NCBI RefSeq assembly: GCF_036181745.1
Contig: NZ_CP108080.1
Coordinates: forward strand, 4,839,501-4,903,500
DNA: 64,000 nucleotides
DNA from: Streptomyces sp. NBC_00259
GTDB taxonomy: Bacteria; Actinomycetota; Actinomycetes; Streptomycetales; Streptomycetaceae
Reading direction: 5' to 3'
Shown here: positions 8,751 to 18,260 of the stretch, one piece after another
How positions within the stretch are numbered: position 1 is the stretch's first letter
How the letters are laid out: every line of letters starts with the position of its first letter
The notes under the pieces: generated by a model
Databases searched by the model: none
Told to the model about the DNA's origin: nothing
The model's input: only the letters and a program-made list of their open reading frames with translations
Made by a program: the position numbers and the translations under genes

Positions 8751-8770
8751 CGCGCTACGCGCGTAGCGCG
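8751..8770. promoter_or_regulatory. Nucleoside-regulon operator (site B)
   Basis: CGCGCTACGCGCGTAGCGCG is a perfect 20-bp palindrome containing the core CTACGCGCGTAG (8755-8766). It lies 71 bases before the ATPase start. A -10-like TAGTTT (8784-8789) follows. No clear -35 is visible. Confidence 0.75.
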
Positions 8771-8840
8771 ATCGCCCACGCGGTAGTTTTCGCGCCAACC
8801 ACCGCCTCCGCTCCTCCGCTCCTGCCAAGGAGAGTGCGCC

Positions 8841-10415
8841 ATCAACGCGTCCAGCAGTCCTCATGCCGTAGAGCTCCGCGGCATCACCAAACGATTCCCC
8901 GGAGTCGTGGCCAACCACGACATCGACATCACCGTGCGCCGCGGCACCGTCCACGCCCTCGTGGGCGAGAACGGCGCCGGCAAGTCCACCCTGATGAAGA
9001 TCCTCTACGGCATGCAGAAGCCGGACGAGGGCACCATCGCGGTGGACGGCGAGCAGGTGACGTTCCACGACCCCGGTGACGCCATCGCCCGTGGCATCGG
9101 CATGGTGCACCAGCACTTCATGCTCGCGGACTACCTCACGGTCCTCGAGAACGTCGTTCTCGGCTCCGAGAAGCTCTACGGCATCGGCGACCGCGCCCGC
9201 GCCAAGATCAAGGAGATCTCCGACGCGTACGGTCTCAACGTCCGCCCGGACGTCCTCGTCGAGGACCTGGGCGTCGCCGACCGCCAGCGCGTGGAGATCC
9301 TCAAGGTCCTCTACCGCGGCGCCCGCACCCTCATCCTCGACGAGCCGACCGCCGTGCTCGTCCCGCAGGAGGTCGACGCGCTCTTCGACAACCTGCGTGA
9401 GCTCAAGGCCGAGGGCCTGACCGTCATCTTCATCTCGCACAAGCTGGGCGAGGTGCTCACGGTCGCCGACGAGATCACCGTCATCCGCCGTGGCACCACG
9501 GTCGGCAACGCCGACCCGAAGTCCGTCACCACCAAGCAGCTCGCCGAGCTGATGGTCGGCGCCGAGCTGCCCTCGCCGGAGACCCGTGAGTCGACCGTCA
9601 CCGACGTCCCGATGCTCCAGGTCGAGGACCTCCGGCTGACCGCGACCGACCCCGACGGCGTCGTGCGCTCGGTGCTCGACGGCATCTCCTTCACCATCCA
9701 CAAGGGTGAGGTGCTGGGCATCGCGGGCGTCGAGGGCAACGGCCAGTCCGAACTGGTCGAGGCCGTCATGGGCATGCGCAACCTGGACACCGGCGTGGTG
9801 ACCCTGGACCGCACCGACATCTCGGCGACCCCGACCCGCAAGCGGCGCGAGGACGGCATGGCCGTCATCCCCGAGGACCGCCACCGGCACGGACTGCTGC
9901 TGGAAGCACCGCTCTGGGAGAACCGCATCCTCGGTCACGTCACCGAGAAGCCCAACAGCAAGGGCGCGTTCCTCGACCTCAAGGCCGCCCGCGCCGACAC
10001 GGAGCGGATCGTCCGCGAGTACGACGTCCGCACCCCCGGCATCGAGGTCACCGCGGCCTCGCTCTCCGGCGGCAACCAGCAGAAGCTGATCGTCGGCCGC
10101 GAGATGAGCCACAACCCCAAGCTGCTCATCGCCGCCCACCCCACCCGGGGCGTCGACGTCGGCGCGCAGGCGCAGATCTGGGACCAGATCCGCGCGGCGC
10201 GGCGTGAGGGCCTGGCCGTGCTGCTGATCTCCGCCGACCTGGACGAGCTGATCGGGCTGTCCGACACGCTGCGGGTGATGTACCGCGGCCGGCTGGTCGC
10301 GGACGCCGACCCCGCCTCGATCACCCCCGAGGAGCTGGGCTCGGCCATGACCGGCGCGGCATCCGGCCATCTCGAGCACCACGAAGACAGCGCCCCGGAG
10401 GACGAGGCCCGATGA
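8841..10415 (+). CDS. Nucleoside ABC transporter ATPase, apparent ATC start
   Basis: 524 residues if started at ATC 8841. Two ABC domains are in tandem, as in sugar and nucleoside importers. Domain 1 has GENGAGKST and LDEPTAV; domain 2 has the degenerate P-loop GVEGNGQSE and LSGGNQQK. No ATG, GTG or TTG lies in frame between the stop at 8784 and GTG 8907. Starting at 8907 would delete ELRGITKRFPGV, the conserved first strand of the ABC domain. AAGGAG (8827-8832) sits eight bases before ATC 8841, so ATC is the best start, unless there is an indel near GTG 8834. The stop overlaps the next gene (ATGA). It drives uptake with the two permeases. Confidence 0.9.
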   Translation: MNASSSPHAVELRGITKRFPGVVANHDIDITVRRGTVHALVGENGAGKSTLMKILYGMQKPDEGTIAVDGEQVTFHDPGDAIARGIGMVHQHFMLADYLTVLENVVLGSEKLYGIGDRARAKIKEISDAYGLNVRPDVLVEDLGVADRQRVEILKVLYRGARTLILDEPTAVLVPQEVDALFDNLRELKAEGLTVIFISHKLGEVLTVADEITVIRRGTTVGNADPKSVTTKQLAELMVGAELPSPETRESTVTDVPMLQVEDLRLTATDPDGVVRSVLDGISFTIHKGEVLGIAGVEGNGQSELVEAVMGMRNLDTGVVTLDRTDISATPTRKRREDGMAVIPEDRHRHGLLLEAPLWENRILGHVTEKPNSKGAFLDLKAARADTERIVREYDVRTPGIEVTAASLSGGNQQKLIVGREMSHNPKLLIAAHPTRGVDVGAQAQIWDQIRAARREGLAVLLISADLDELIGLSDTLRVMYRGRLVADADPASITPEELGSAMTGAASGHLEHHEDSAPEDEAR

Positions 10416-11524
10416 AGAAGTTCGACAAGGAGCGGGTGCTCCTCGGGCTGGCGGCCCCGCTGCTCGCGATCGTGGCCGCGTTCGCGGTCACGGCGCTGGT
10501 GCTGGCCGCGACCGGCAAGGAGCCGTTCAGCGCCTTCGGCATCATGTTCGACTACGGCATCAAGTCGGACAGCCAGGTCTACATCATCAACAAGGCGACG
10601 ACCTACTACCTGGCGGGTCTCGCGGTGGCCATCGGCTTCCGCATGAACCTGTTCAACATCGGCGTCGACGGCCAGTACCGGCTCGCCGCGTTCTTCGCCG
10701 CCGCCGTCGGCGGCGCGCTGACGCTGCCCGGCTTCCTGCAGATCCCGCTGATCATCGTGACCGCCATGATCGTCGGCGCCATGTGGGCCGGTATCGCCGG
10801 TGTCCTCAAGGTCACCCGGGGCGTCAGCGAGGTCGTCTCGACGATCATGCTCAACATGATCGCCACGGCCATCATCGGCTACCTCCTCCAGCCCGGCCGC
10901 CTCGGCCACCTCGACCCGGCCGGCACGGAGGTCGCCACCAGCCCGCTGCCGGAGTCGGCGCACTTCTTCGAGTTCCCGACGACGCCGAACCCGATCGACG
11001 GCTTCATCGTCATCGCGATCGCGGCGGGCGTGGCGTACTGGTTCACGCTCTCCCGCACCCGCTTCGGCTTCGACCTGCGCACCGTCGGCCAGTCCGGCTC
11101 CGCGGCCGAGGCGAGCGGTGTGAACGTGAAGAAGATGGTCGTCACCTCCATGCTGATCTCCGGCGCGGTGGCCGGCCTGATCGGCATGCCGACGCTGCTC
11201 AACGACTCCTATGAGTACGGCGGAGGCTTCCCCCTCGGCATCGGCTTCACGGGGATCGCCATCGCCCTCCTCGGACGCAACCACCCCATCGGCATCGCGC
11301 TCGGCGCGCTGCTGTGGGGCTTCCTGGAGCGCGGCTCGCAGAAGCTCGAGTTCGAGGACTACGACAGGGAGATCGTCGGCGTCATGCAGGGCGTCATCGT
11401 CCTCTGTGTCGTCATCGCCTACGAAGTCGTGCGCCGCTACGGCCTCAAGCGCCAGCAGCGACAGGTCGGCGAGAAGCTCGCCGCGCAGGCCCGTAACTCC
11501 GACAACCAGGAGGTGTCGGCGTGA
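10412..11524 (+). CDS. Nucleoside ABC transporter permease 1
   Basis: 370 residues with about eight to ten hydrophobic segments. The motif GFRMNLFNIGVDGQYRLAA is typical of BPD_transp_2 permeases of the branched-chain/ribose/nucleoside type, followed by VSEVVSTIMLNMIA. It is coupled to the ATPase by an ATGA overlap and to permease 2 by a GTGA overlap, so the three form one complex in the cytoplasmic membrane. The gene order (BMP lipoprotein, ATPase, permease, permease) is the same as in Bacillus yufNOPQ (nupNOPQ) guanosine importers. The exact nucleoside range cannot be read from sequence. Confidence 0.92.
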   Translation: MKKFDKERVLLGLAAPLLAIVAAFAVTALVLAATGKEPFSAFGIMFDYGIKSDSQVYIINKATTYYLAGLAVAIGFRMNLFNIGVDGQYRLAAFFAAAVGGALTLPGFLQIPLIIVTAMIVGAMWAGIAGVLKVTRGVSEVVSTIMLNMIATAIIGYLLQPGRLGHLDPAGTEVATSPLPESAHFFEFPTTPNPIDGFIVIAIAAGVAYWFTLSRTRFGFDLRTVGQSGSAAEASGVNVKKMVVTSMLISGAVAGLIGMPTLLNDSYEYGGGFPLGIGFTGIAIALLGRNHPIGIALGALLWGFLERGSQKLEFEDYDREIVGVMQGVIVLCVVIAYEVVRRYGLKRQQRQVGEKLAAQARNSDNQEVSA

Positions 11525-12810
11525 GCGCCACGGCGACTTCCACCCCGCCGCCCGGGGCGACCAAGGTGTCCGGCGGCAAGGGCGGCCGCACCCGCCTCTC
11601 CTTCCCCGTCATCCTGCTGATCATCGCGGGAGGACTGGTCGCCCTGTCCGCCGTGCGCGCGATCACGGGCGCGCAGGACCTCACCTCGGCCGGCCAGATC
11701 AGCGCCGCGCTCTCGATGGCCGTGCCGATCGGCCTCGCCGGTCTCGGCGGCCTCTGGGCCGAGCGGGCGGGTGTGGTCAACATCGGTCTCGAGGGAATGA
11801 TGATCCTCGGCACCTTCTTCGGTGCCTGGGCCGGCTGGCAGACGAGCCCCTGGCTCGGTGTGCTCGCCGGTGTGCTCGGCGGCATGGCGGGCGGTCTGCT
11901 GCACGCCGTCGCCACCGTCACCTTCGGCGTCGACCACATCATCTCCGGTATCGCGATCAACATCCTGGCCGTCGGCTTCACGACGTACTTCGCCAAGCTG
12001 TGGTTCAACAGCGGCGAGGCCGCGGCCAAGGGCGGCAGCCCGAAGCAGTCCCCGCCCGCGGACGAGATCACCTCGGTGACCGTGCCGGGGTTGTCCGAAT
12101 GGCTCGTCTCGATCGAGAAGCACCACTGGTTCTTCGTCTCGGACCTCGCCGGCATCCTCGGCGGCCTGGTCAGCAACGTCTCGCTGCTGACGATCGTGGC
12201 CGTCCTGCTCTTCTTCGGCACGTTCCTGGTGCTGTGGAAGACCTCGTTCGGTCTGCGGCTGCGCTCCTGCGGCGAGAACCCGATCGCGTCCGAGTCGCTG
12301 GGCGTCAACGTCTACAAGTACAAGTACATCGCGGTGATCGTCTCCGGCGGAATGGCCGGACTCGGCGGTGCCTTCCTGTCCCTGGTCACCTCGCACATCT
12401 ACAACGAGGGCCAGACCGCGGGGCGCGGCTACATCGGCCTCGCCGCGATGATCTTCGGTAACTGGCGGCCCGGCGGACTCGCCATGGGCGCGGGCCTGTT
12501 CGGCTTCTCCGACGCCCTGCAGCTGCGCGCCGGCGGACAGTCCGTCCACGCGCTGCTCCTGCTGCTGGCCGTGGTGCTCGTCGCCCTCGGCCTGTGGAAG
12601 CTGTACCGCAAGAGCTATCCGACGGCAGCGATCAGCCTGGTCGTCGCCGCCGGTGTGCTGGTCTGGTACCTCGGCACGGACACGGTGCCGACCGAGTTCG
12701 TGAGCGCCACGCCGTACGTCGTGACCCTGCTCGTCCTCTCGCTCTCCGCGCAGCGTCTGCGGATGCCGAAGGCCGACGGTATGCGCTACCGCAAGGGCCA
12801 GGGCAAGTGA
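11521..12810 (+). CDS. Nucleoside ABC transporter permease 2
   Basis: 429 residues, multi-spanning. GLWAERAGVVNIGLEGMMILGTFFGAW is the permease signature, and the C-terminal half adds further helices. The N-terminal 25 residues are polar. It starts at GTG within the overlap with permease 1, and its stop overlaps the GTG of cytidine deaminase, so uptake and deamination are translationally linked. It is the second membrane subunit of the nucleoside importer. Confidence 0.92.
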   Translation: MSATATSTPPPGATKVSGGKGGRTRLSFPVILLIIAGGLVALSAVRAITGAQDLTSAGQISAALSMAVPIGLAGLGGLWAERAGVVNIGLEGMMILGTFFGAWAGWQTSPWLGVLAGVLGGMAGGLLHAVATVTFGVDHIISGIAINILAVGFTTYFAKLWFNSGEAAAKGGSPKQSPPADEITSVTVPGLSEWLVSIEKHHWFFVSDLAGILGGLVSNVSLLTIVAVLLFFGTFLVLWKTSFGLRLRSCGENPIASESLGVNVYKYKYIAVIVSGGMAGLGGAFLSLVTSHIYNEGQTAGRGYIGLAAMIFGNWRPGGLAMGAGLFGFSDALQLRAGGQSVHALLLLLAVVLVALGLWKLYRKSYPTAAISLVVAAGVLVWYLGTDTVPTEFVSATPYVVTLLVLSLSAQRLRMPKADGMRYRKGQGK

Positions 12811-13232
12811 CCGCCGGCGCACCGGCGCCCGACGCCGTCGACTGGGAGGCCCTGCGCGAGGTGGCGCGGGGCGTGATGGCCCACGCCTATGTGCCGTACT
12901 CGGGCTACCCGGTCGGCGCGGCGGCCCTCGTCGACGACGGCCGTACGGTCAGCGGCTGCAACGTCGAGAACGCCTCGTACGGCCTGTCGCTGTGCGCGGA
13001 GTGCGGCCTCGTGTCGCAGTTGCAGGCCTCGGGCGGCGGCAGACTCACGCACTTCACCTGCGTGGACGGGCACGGCGACGTACTGATGCCGTGCGGCCGC
13101 TGCCGTCAGCTGCTGTACGAGTTCGGCGGGCCCGGACTGCTGCTGGACACGGCGGCCGGCATCCTGCCGCTCGCCGAGATGCTGCCCCAGGCCTTCGGCC
13201 CGGAGAAGCTCGGACCCGAGAAGCTCGGCTAG
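12807..13232 (+). CDS. cdd: Cytidine deaminase
   Basis: 141 residues. It hydrolyses cytidine and deoxycytidine to uridine and deoxyuridine. The zinc site is complete: CAEC (Cys, catalytic Glu) and PCGRCRQ. The substrate motif GCNVENASYGLS is also present. The start is GTG 12807, overlapping the permease stop (GTGA). The C-terminus ends in a small duplication, GPEKLGPEKLG. Last gene of the transporter operon before a hairpin. Confidence 0.94.
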   Translation: MTAGAPAPDAVDWEALREVARGVMAHAYVPYSGYPVGAAALVDDGRTVSGCNVENASYGLSLCAECGLVSQLQASGGGRLTHFTCVDGHGDVLMPCGRCRQLLYEFGGPGLLLDTAAGILPLAEMLPQAFGPEKLGPEKLG

Positions 13233-13255
13233 GCCCACCGCACAGGGCCGAGACC

Positions 13256-13289
13256 CGCGGCCCCTCCGCTCCCCGGTGGAGGGGCCGCG
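13256..13289 (+). terminator. Hairpin between cdd and deoA
   Basis: A perfect 12-bp GC-rich stem with a 10-base loop, followed by ACATTTTC. It may terminate or attenuate transcription, lowering deoA relative to the transporter. The deoA start is 46 bases downstream. Confidence 0.6.
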
Positions 13290-13335
13290 ACATTTTCGTA
13301 CCACCTGGTTCGTACCGGAAGGACCCCTGAAGCAC

Positions 13336-14613
<1,278 letters not shown>

Positions 14614-14688
14614 CCCGGACGACAGGGGCTGACCGGGTGCGACCGAGCCGCGGCGATGAGTTGTCGCCGCGGCGGAGGTCTCTTCCAT

Positions 14689-15018
14689 GTGGACAGCACA
14701 CAACAGCCGATCGTCGTCGAACTCGTCGGCCGGGTCGCCCCCGCCGACGTGCCGTTGCTGTGTGCGCGTCTGCAGGCACAGGTCGTCGCCGCCGAGGGGG
14801 CTGAGGTGATCTGCGACGTCGGGGCTCTCGTCGTCGCCGATCTCACCGCCGTCGACGCCGTCGCCCGGCTGCGGCTCACCGCCCGCAGACTCGGCAGGGA
14901 GCTGCGGCTGACGAACGCCGGTCCCGAGCTGCTGGCCCTGCTCGCCTTCGTCGGACTGGGCCGTGGGGACGACCCGGACCGGCCGTCGGCGCTCAGTCCT
15001 CGGCGCCCTCCGGGCTGA
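14689..15018 (+). CDS. STAS-domain protein
   Basis: 109 residues. PIVVELVGRVAPADVPLLCARL followed by EVICDVGALVVADLTAVDAVARLRLTAR fits a STAS (anti-sigma-factor antagonist-like) fold. The usual phosphorylatable Ser/Thr after the D-x-S position is replaced: DLTAVD keeps a Thr in DLTAV, so phosphorylation is uncertain. GGAGG (14674-14678) lies ten bases before GTG 14689, which sets the start. Its last 26 bases overlap the 3' end of the convergent ECF sigma gene. A partner anti-sigma factor is not in the window. Confidence 0.7.
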   Translation: MDSTQQPIVVELVGRVAPADVPLLCARLQAQVVAAEGAEVICDVGALVVADLTAVDAVARLRLTARRLGRELRLTNAGPELLALLAFVGLGRGDDPDRPSALSPRRPPG

Positions 15019-15988
15019 GCCGCTCCGGCAGCCCGAACAGCGGGAACCAGCGCTTGGTGTCCAGGAAGAAGTCCATGCCACCGATCCGGCCGTCCGAGAC
15101 CTCCAGGACGATCAGCGCCCACGGCTCGTACCCCTCGCCGTCCTGGCTCGGGTGGTACTGCGCGAACGCCGGCGAGCCGTTGGCCACGGTCGGGACCAGC
15201 TTGGAGCCACGGCAGACCTCGCCGACGCCGAGCATCCAGCCCACGATGTCGTCATGGCCGCGCAGCCACAGGTCGTACGGCGGCATGGACATCGTCGCGT
15301 CCTCGTGCAGCAGCGCCGTCAGCGCCTTCATGTCGTACCCCTCGAAGGCGGCGACATAGCGCTCCAGCAGCTTCTGCTGCTCCTCGTCGAGCAGGTCCGC
15401 CGGGTCGCAGGAGGCGGGATCATGGTCGGCGAGCGTGGCGCGGGCCCGCTGCAGCGCGCTGTTGACCGAGGCGACGGACGTGCCCAGCAGCTCGGCCACC
15501 TCGGCGGCCTTCCAGGCCAGCACCTCGCGCAGGATCAGCACCGCTCGCTGCTTCGGCGGCAGATGCTGCAGCGCCGCGACGAACGCCAGCCTGATCGACT
15601 CCCGCTCCACCGTCGTATCGGCCGGGTCGGCCACCGACGGCAGCACGCGCCCGTCCGGCACCGGCTCCAGCCAGGTGATCTCCGGACGGGCGGTGAGCTG
15701 GGCCTGGGCCACCGGGGTGGCGGCGGTCAGGTCCATCGGGCGGGCCCGGCGATTGCCCGCGTTCAGCATGTCCAGGCAGACGTTCGTCGCGATGCGGTAC
15801 AGCCACGAGCGCAGCGACGATCTCCCTTCGAACTTCTCGAAGCTCTTCCAGGCCCGCACCATGGTGTCCTGGACGGCGTCCTCCGCCTCGAAGGCCGAGC
15901 CCAGCATGCGGTAGCAGTAGCCGGTCAGCTCCGTCCGGTAGCTCTCCAGCCGGGATTCGAGGTCCTGCGTCGTTGCGAGATCACTCAT
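14993..15988 (-). CDS. ECF sigma factor with C-terminal SnoaL-like domain
   Basis: 331 residues. Sigma region 2 covers about residues 20-90 (YCYRMLGSAFEAEDAVQDTMVRAWKS) and region 4 about residues 130-185 (LPPKQRAVLILREVL, then an HTH with TSVASVNSALQRAR). The last 130 residues, from RYVAAFEGYDMKALTALLHEDATMSMPP, form a SnoaL/NTF2-like domain, as in the SigG/SigJ-type ECF groups. Such domains replace a separate anti-sigma factor in controlling activity (family knowledge). GGGG eight bases before ATG 15988 supports this start; GTG 15997 is an alternative. No dedicated target promoter can be named. Confidence 0.9.
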   Translation of the reverse strand: MSDLATTQDLESRLESYRTELTGYCYRMLGSAFEAEDAVQDTMVRAWKSFEKFEGRSSLRSWLYRIATNVCLDMLNAGNRRARPMDLTAATPVAQAQLTARPEITWLEPVPDGRVLPSVADPADTTVERESIRLAFVAALQHLPPKQRAVLILREVLAWKAAEVAELLGTSVASVNSALQRARATLADHDPASCDPADLLDEEQQKLLERYVAAFEGYDMKALTALLHEDATMSMPPYDLWLRGHDDIVGWMLGVGEVCRGSKLVPTVANGSPAFAQYHPSQDGEGYEPWALIVLEVSDGRIGGMDFFLDTKRWFPLFGLPERLSPEGAED

Positions 15989-16056
15989 CGGGTCCACCCC
16001 TGTCGACCGTCCTCACCAGCCCTTCGGACGCTACAGGAGGGGACTGACAACAGGGG

Positions 16057-16770
16057 TCAGGTTCCCGGCTTGCGGCCGTAGACGTGGACGTCGTCCCCGT
16101 TCTTCAGCAGGCCCCAGTACGCCTTCGCGTCCGCCGGCCGCATGTTGACGCAGCCGCCCGATCCCGGCGGGTTGTAGACGCTCTTGGTGACCGAGTGGAA
16201 GGCCTGCCCGCCGTCGAAGAACTGCGAGTACGGCATCCACACCTTGTAGATCGTCGACCAGTGGTTGATGTGCCGGTAGTAGACCCGCTTGGCGCCGGTG
16301 CGGGTCTCCGCCCCGTCCCGCCCGGTCCGCACCGGCACCGGGCCGTACTTCAGCTTGGCCCCGTCCTGGATCCAGGTGAGCTGTCTGGTCAGGTCGACAC
16401 AGGCGATGCGGCCCTTGTTGGTCGGGCACGCGCCCGCCTTGTTCGGGGTCTTGCCCGCCGCCCGCTGGGCCAGGATCGTGTTCATCGTGCGCCAGGTGAC
16501 CGGACCGGCGTAGCCGATCGTCGGGGTGATCCCGTGCCAGCGCTGGAACGTCTGGATGGCCTTGCAGTCGGCGGCGGACTGCCGTCCGTCGACCTTCAGG
16601 CCCATGAACTTCTCGACCTGCTTCTGGTACGGCCCGGTCGACGTCGTGCAGGACGCGGCCTGTGCGGGCCCGGCGCCGAGCGCGAAGGTCAGCGGCACCA
16701 CCAGCCCGGTGACGCCGAGGGCGACACCGCCCCTTCTCCGTATGTTCCTTGTGTGTCTTGCCCGATCCAC
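16057..16770 (-). CDS. Secreted L,D-transpeptidase (YkuD)
   Basis: 237 residues. A twin-Arg-like, Arg-rich N-terminus and hydrophobic segment end at AQAA. Residues about 50-100 form a peptidoglycan-binding-like region (KVDGRQSAADCKAIQTFQRWHGI). The YkuD catalytic domain follows, with His in AFHS and SGGCVNM, where Cys207 is the nucleophile. The usual motif is SHGCxN; here the His before Gly is replaced by Gly. It would make 3-3 cross-links in the wall or attach proteins. GGGGAG nine bases upstream favours GTG 16770 over TTG 16779. Confidence 0.88.
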   Translation of the reverse strand: MDRARHTRNIRRRGGVALGVTGLVVPLTFALGAGPAQAASCTTSTGPYQKQVEKFMGLKVDGRQSAADCKAIQTFQRWHGITPTIGYAGPVTWRTMNTILAQRAAGKTPNKAGACPTNKGRIACVDLTRQLTWIQDGAKLKYGPVPVRTGRDGAETRTGAKRVYYRHINHWSTIYKVWMPYSQFFDGGQAFHSVTKSVYNPPGSGGCVNMRPADAKAYWGLLKNGDDVHVYGRKPGT

Positions 16771-16893
16771 AGTGACCAACTCCCCAGTCGCGCAGTGCGG
16801 TTGCTCTGCACTTTGGACGCGTACGGGGGAGCGGCGGTTGTAGGAACGAGGGCCTGATTCACGGAGATTTCCGCGCCGGCCGTCCCAGGAGCC

Positions 16894-18198
16894 TCAGTGG
16901 CGTACAGCCGTCGCTGTGGCCGCGGCGAGCACCGGCCGGCGCTCCTGGGCGCGGGCCGCGTAGGACCCGTAGAGCGTGATCGACACGACGCCGAGGACCG
17001 AGAGCAGCCCCAGCAGGACCGTGCCCGCCCAGCCGCCGGAGTGGAAGGCGATCGCGCCGAGCGTGCCGCCCGCGCTGCTGCCGAGGTAGTACGCCGACTG
17101 GTACAGGGCCGAGGCCTGCGCCCGGCCGGTCTTCGCGGTACGGCTCACGGAGGAGGAGGCGACCGCGTGGCCGGCGAAGAAGCCCGCCGTGATCAGCACC
17201 AGGCCGAGCAGCACCGCGGTCAGCGAGTCCGCGAGGGAGAGCAGCAGACCCGCCGTCGTCGTGCCGACCGCGAGATAGAGGGCGCCGCGCCTGCCGAGCC
17301 GGCCGACCAGCTTCCCGGCGGCCGCCGACGAGACCGTACCGACCAGATAGACCAGGAAGATGGAGCCGACGATGCCCTGGGGGAGGCTGAACGGGGCCTC
17401 GACGAGCCGGTAGCCGATCACCGTGTAGACCGCGCCGAAGACCGTCATGAACAGCGCGCCGATCGCGTACAGCCGCATCAGCAGCGGGTCGGCGAGATGA
17501 CCCCGGACGGTCCGCGCCAGCTCACGGGGGTTCAGCGAACCCGGCACGAAGTGACGGGCCTTCGGCAGCAGCAGCCTGCAGGCCACCGTGCACACGACCG
17601 CCATCAGTCCGACCGCGGCGAGCCCGGCCCGCCAGCCCCACAGCTGCGCGACCCAGCCGGTGACGATCCGGCCGCTCATCCCGCCGATGCTGTTGCCCGC
17701 GACGAACAGCCCGATCGCGGCGATCAGGGCCTTCGGGCGTACCTCCTCGGCGAGATACGCCATCGCGGAGGCCGGGACCCCGGCCAGTGCGGCGCCCTGC
17801 ACCGCACGCAGCGCCACGAGCCACTCCAGGCTCGGCGCGAACGGCACCAGCAGTCCGACCACGGCCGCGACCACCAGCGAGACCGTCATCAGCCGCACCC
17901 GTCCGAACCGCTCGGACAGCGCGCTCAGCGGCAGGACGCACAGGGCCAGCGCCCCGGTGGCCGCGGAGACCGTCCAGCTGGCCGCGCTCGCCGTCACACC
18001 GAAGTCGTCGGAGACGGCGGGCAGCAGGGCCTGGGTCGAGTAGAGGAGGGCGAAGGTCGCGACGCCCGCGGCGAAGAGCGCGAAGCTCATGCGGCGGTAG
18101 CCGGGGAGTCCGGGGGCGTGGCGGGAATCGGTGGTCTCGGGGGACTGCGAGGGGAGGGCACCCACGGTGGTGGGCGCCCCGGTACTGGCGGAAGGCAT
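16894..18198 (-). CDS. MFS transporter
   Basis: 434 residues with twelve hydrophobic segments. LSERFGRVRLMTVSLVVAA is the loop 2-3 motif of the major facilitator superfamily. It resembles the inner-membrane efflux permeases of the YnfM type that are usually paired with a LysR regulator, and here a LysR gene is divergent across 62 bases. The substrate is unknown. On the minus strand, TTGGAC (18229-18234), an 18-base spacer and TACCTT (18205-18210) lie just before the ATG at 18198, so the mRNA may have almost no leader. Confidence 0.88.
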   Translation of the reverse strand: MPSASTGAPTTVGALPSQSPETTDSRHAPGLPGYRRMSFALFAAGVATFALLYSTQALLPAVSDDFGVTASAASWTVSAATGALALCVLPLSALSERFGRVRLMTVSLVVAAVVGLLVPFAPSLEWLVALRAVQGAALAGVPASAMAYLAEEVRPKALIAAIGLFVAGNSIGGMSGRIVTGWVAQLWGWRAGLAAVGLMAVVCTVACRLLLPKARHFVPGSLNPRELARTVRGHLADPLLMRLYAIGALFMTVFGAVYTVIGYRLVEAPFSLPQGIVGSIFLVYLVGTVSSAAAGKLVGRLGRRGALYLAVGTTTAGLLLSLADSLTAVLLGLVLITAGFFAGHAVASSSVSRTAKTGRAQASALYQSAYYLGSSAGGTLGAIAFHSGGWAGTVLLGLLSVLGVVSITLYGSYAARAQERRPVLAAATATAVRH

Positions 18199-18204
18199 AC
18201 CTCG

Positions 18205-18259
18205 AAGGTAGGCACGCAGGTTTGATGCGTCCAATGCATGGAACGGCTTTAATCGTTCC
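18205..18259. promoter_or_regulatory. Overlapping divergent promoters and LysR-type site
   Basis: The minus-strand promoter TTGGAC-18-TACCTT serves the MFS gene. TTTAAT (18248-18253) lies seven bases before the LysR ATG. The inverted repeat GGAACG-N8-CGTTCC (18240-18259) covers the LysR -10 and start region. It is a candidate autoregulatory LysR site. Confidence 0.5.
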
Positions 18260-18260
18260 C

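Noticed and set aside
9935..11284. Minus-strand His/Asp-rich frame opposite the permease gene
   Set aside because: Composition is typical of an antisense frame of a membrane-protein gene. No start signal or family motif.
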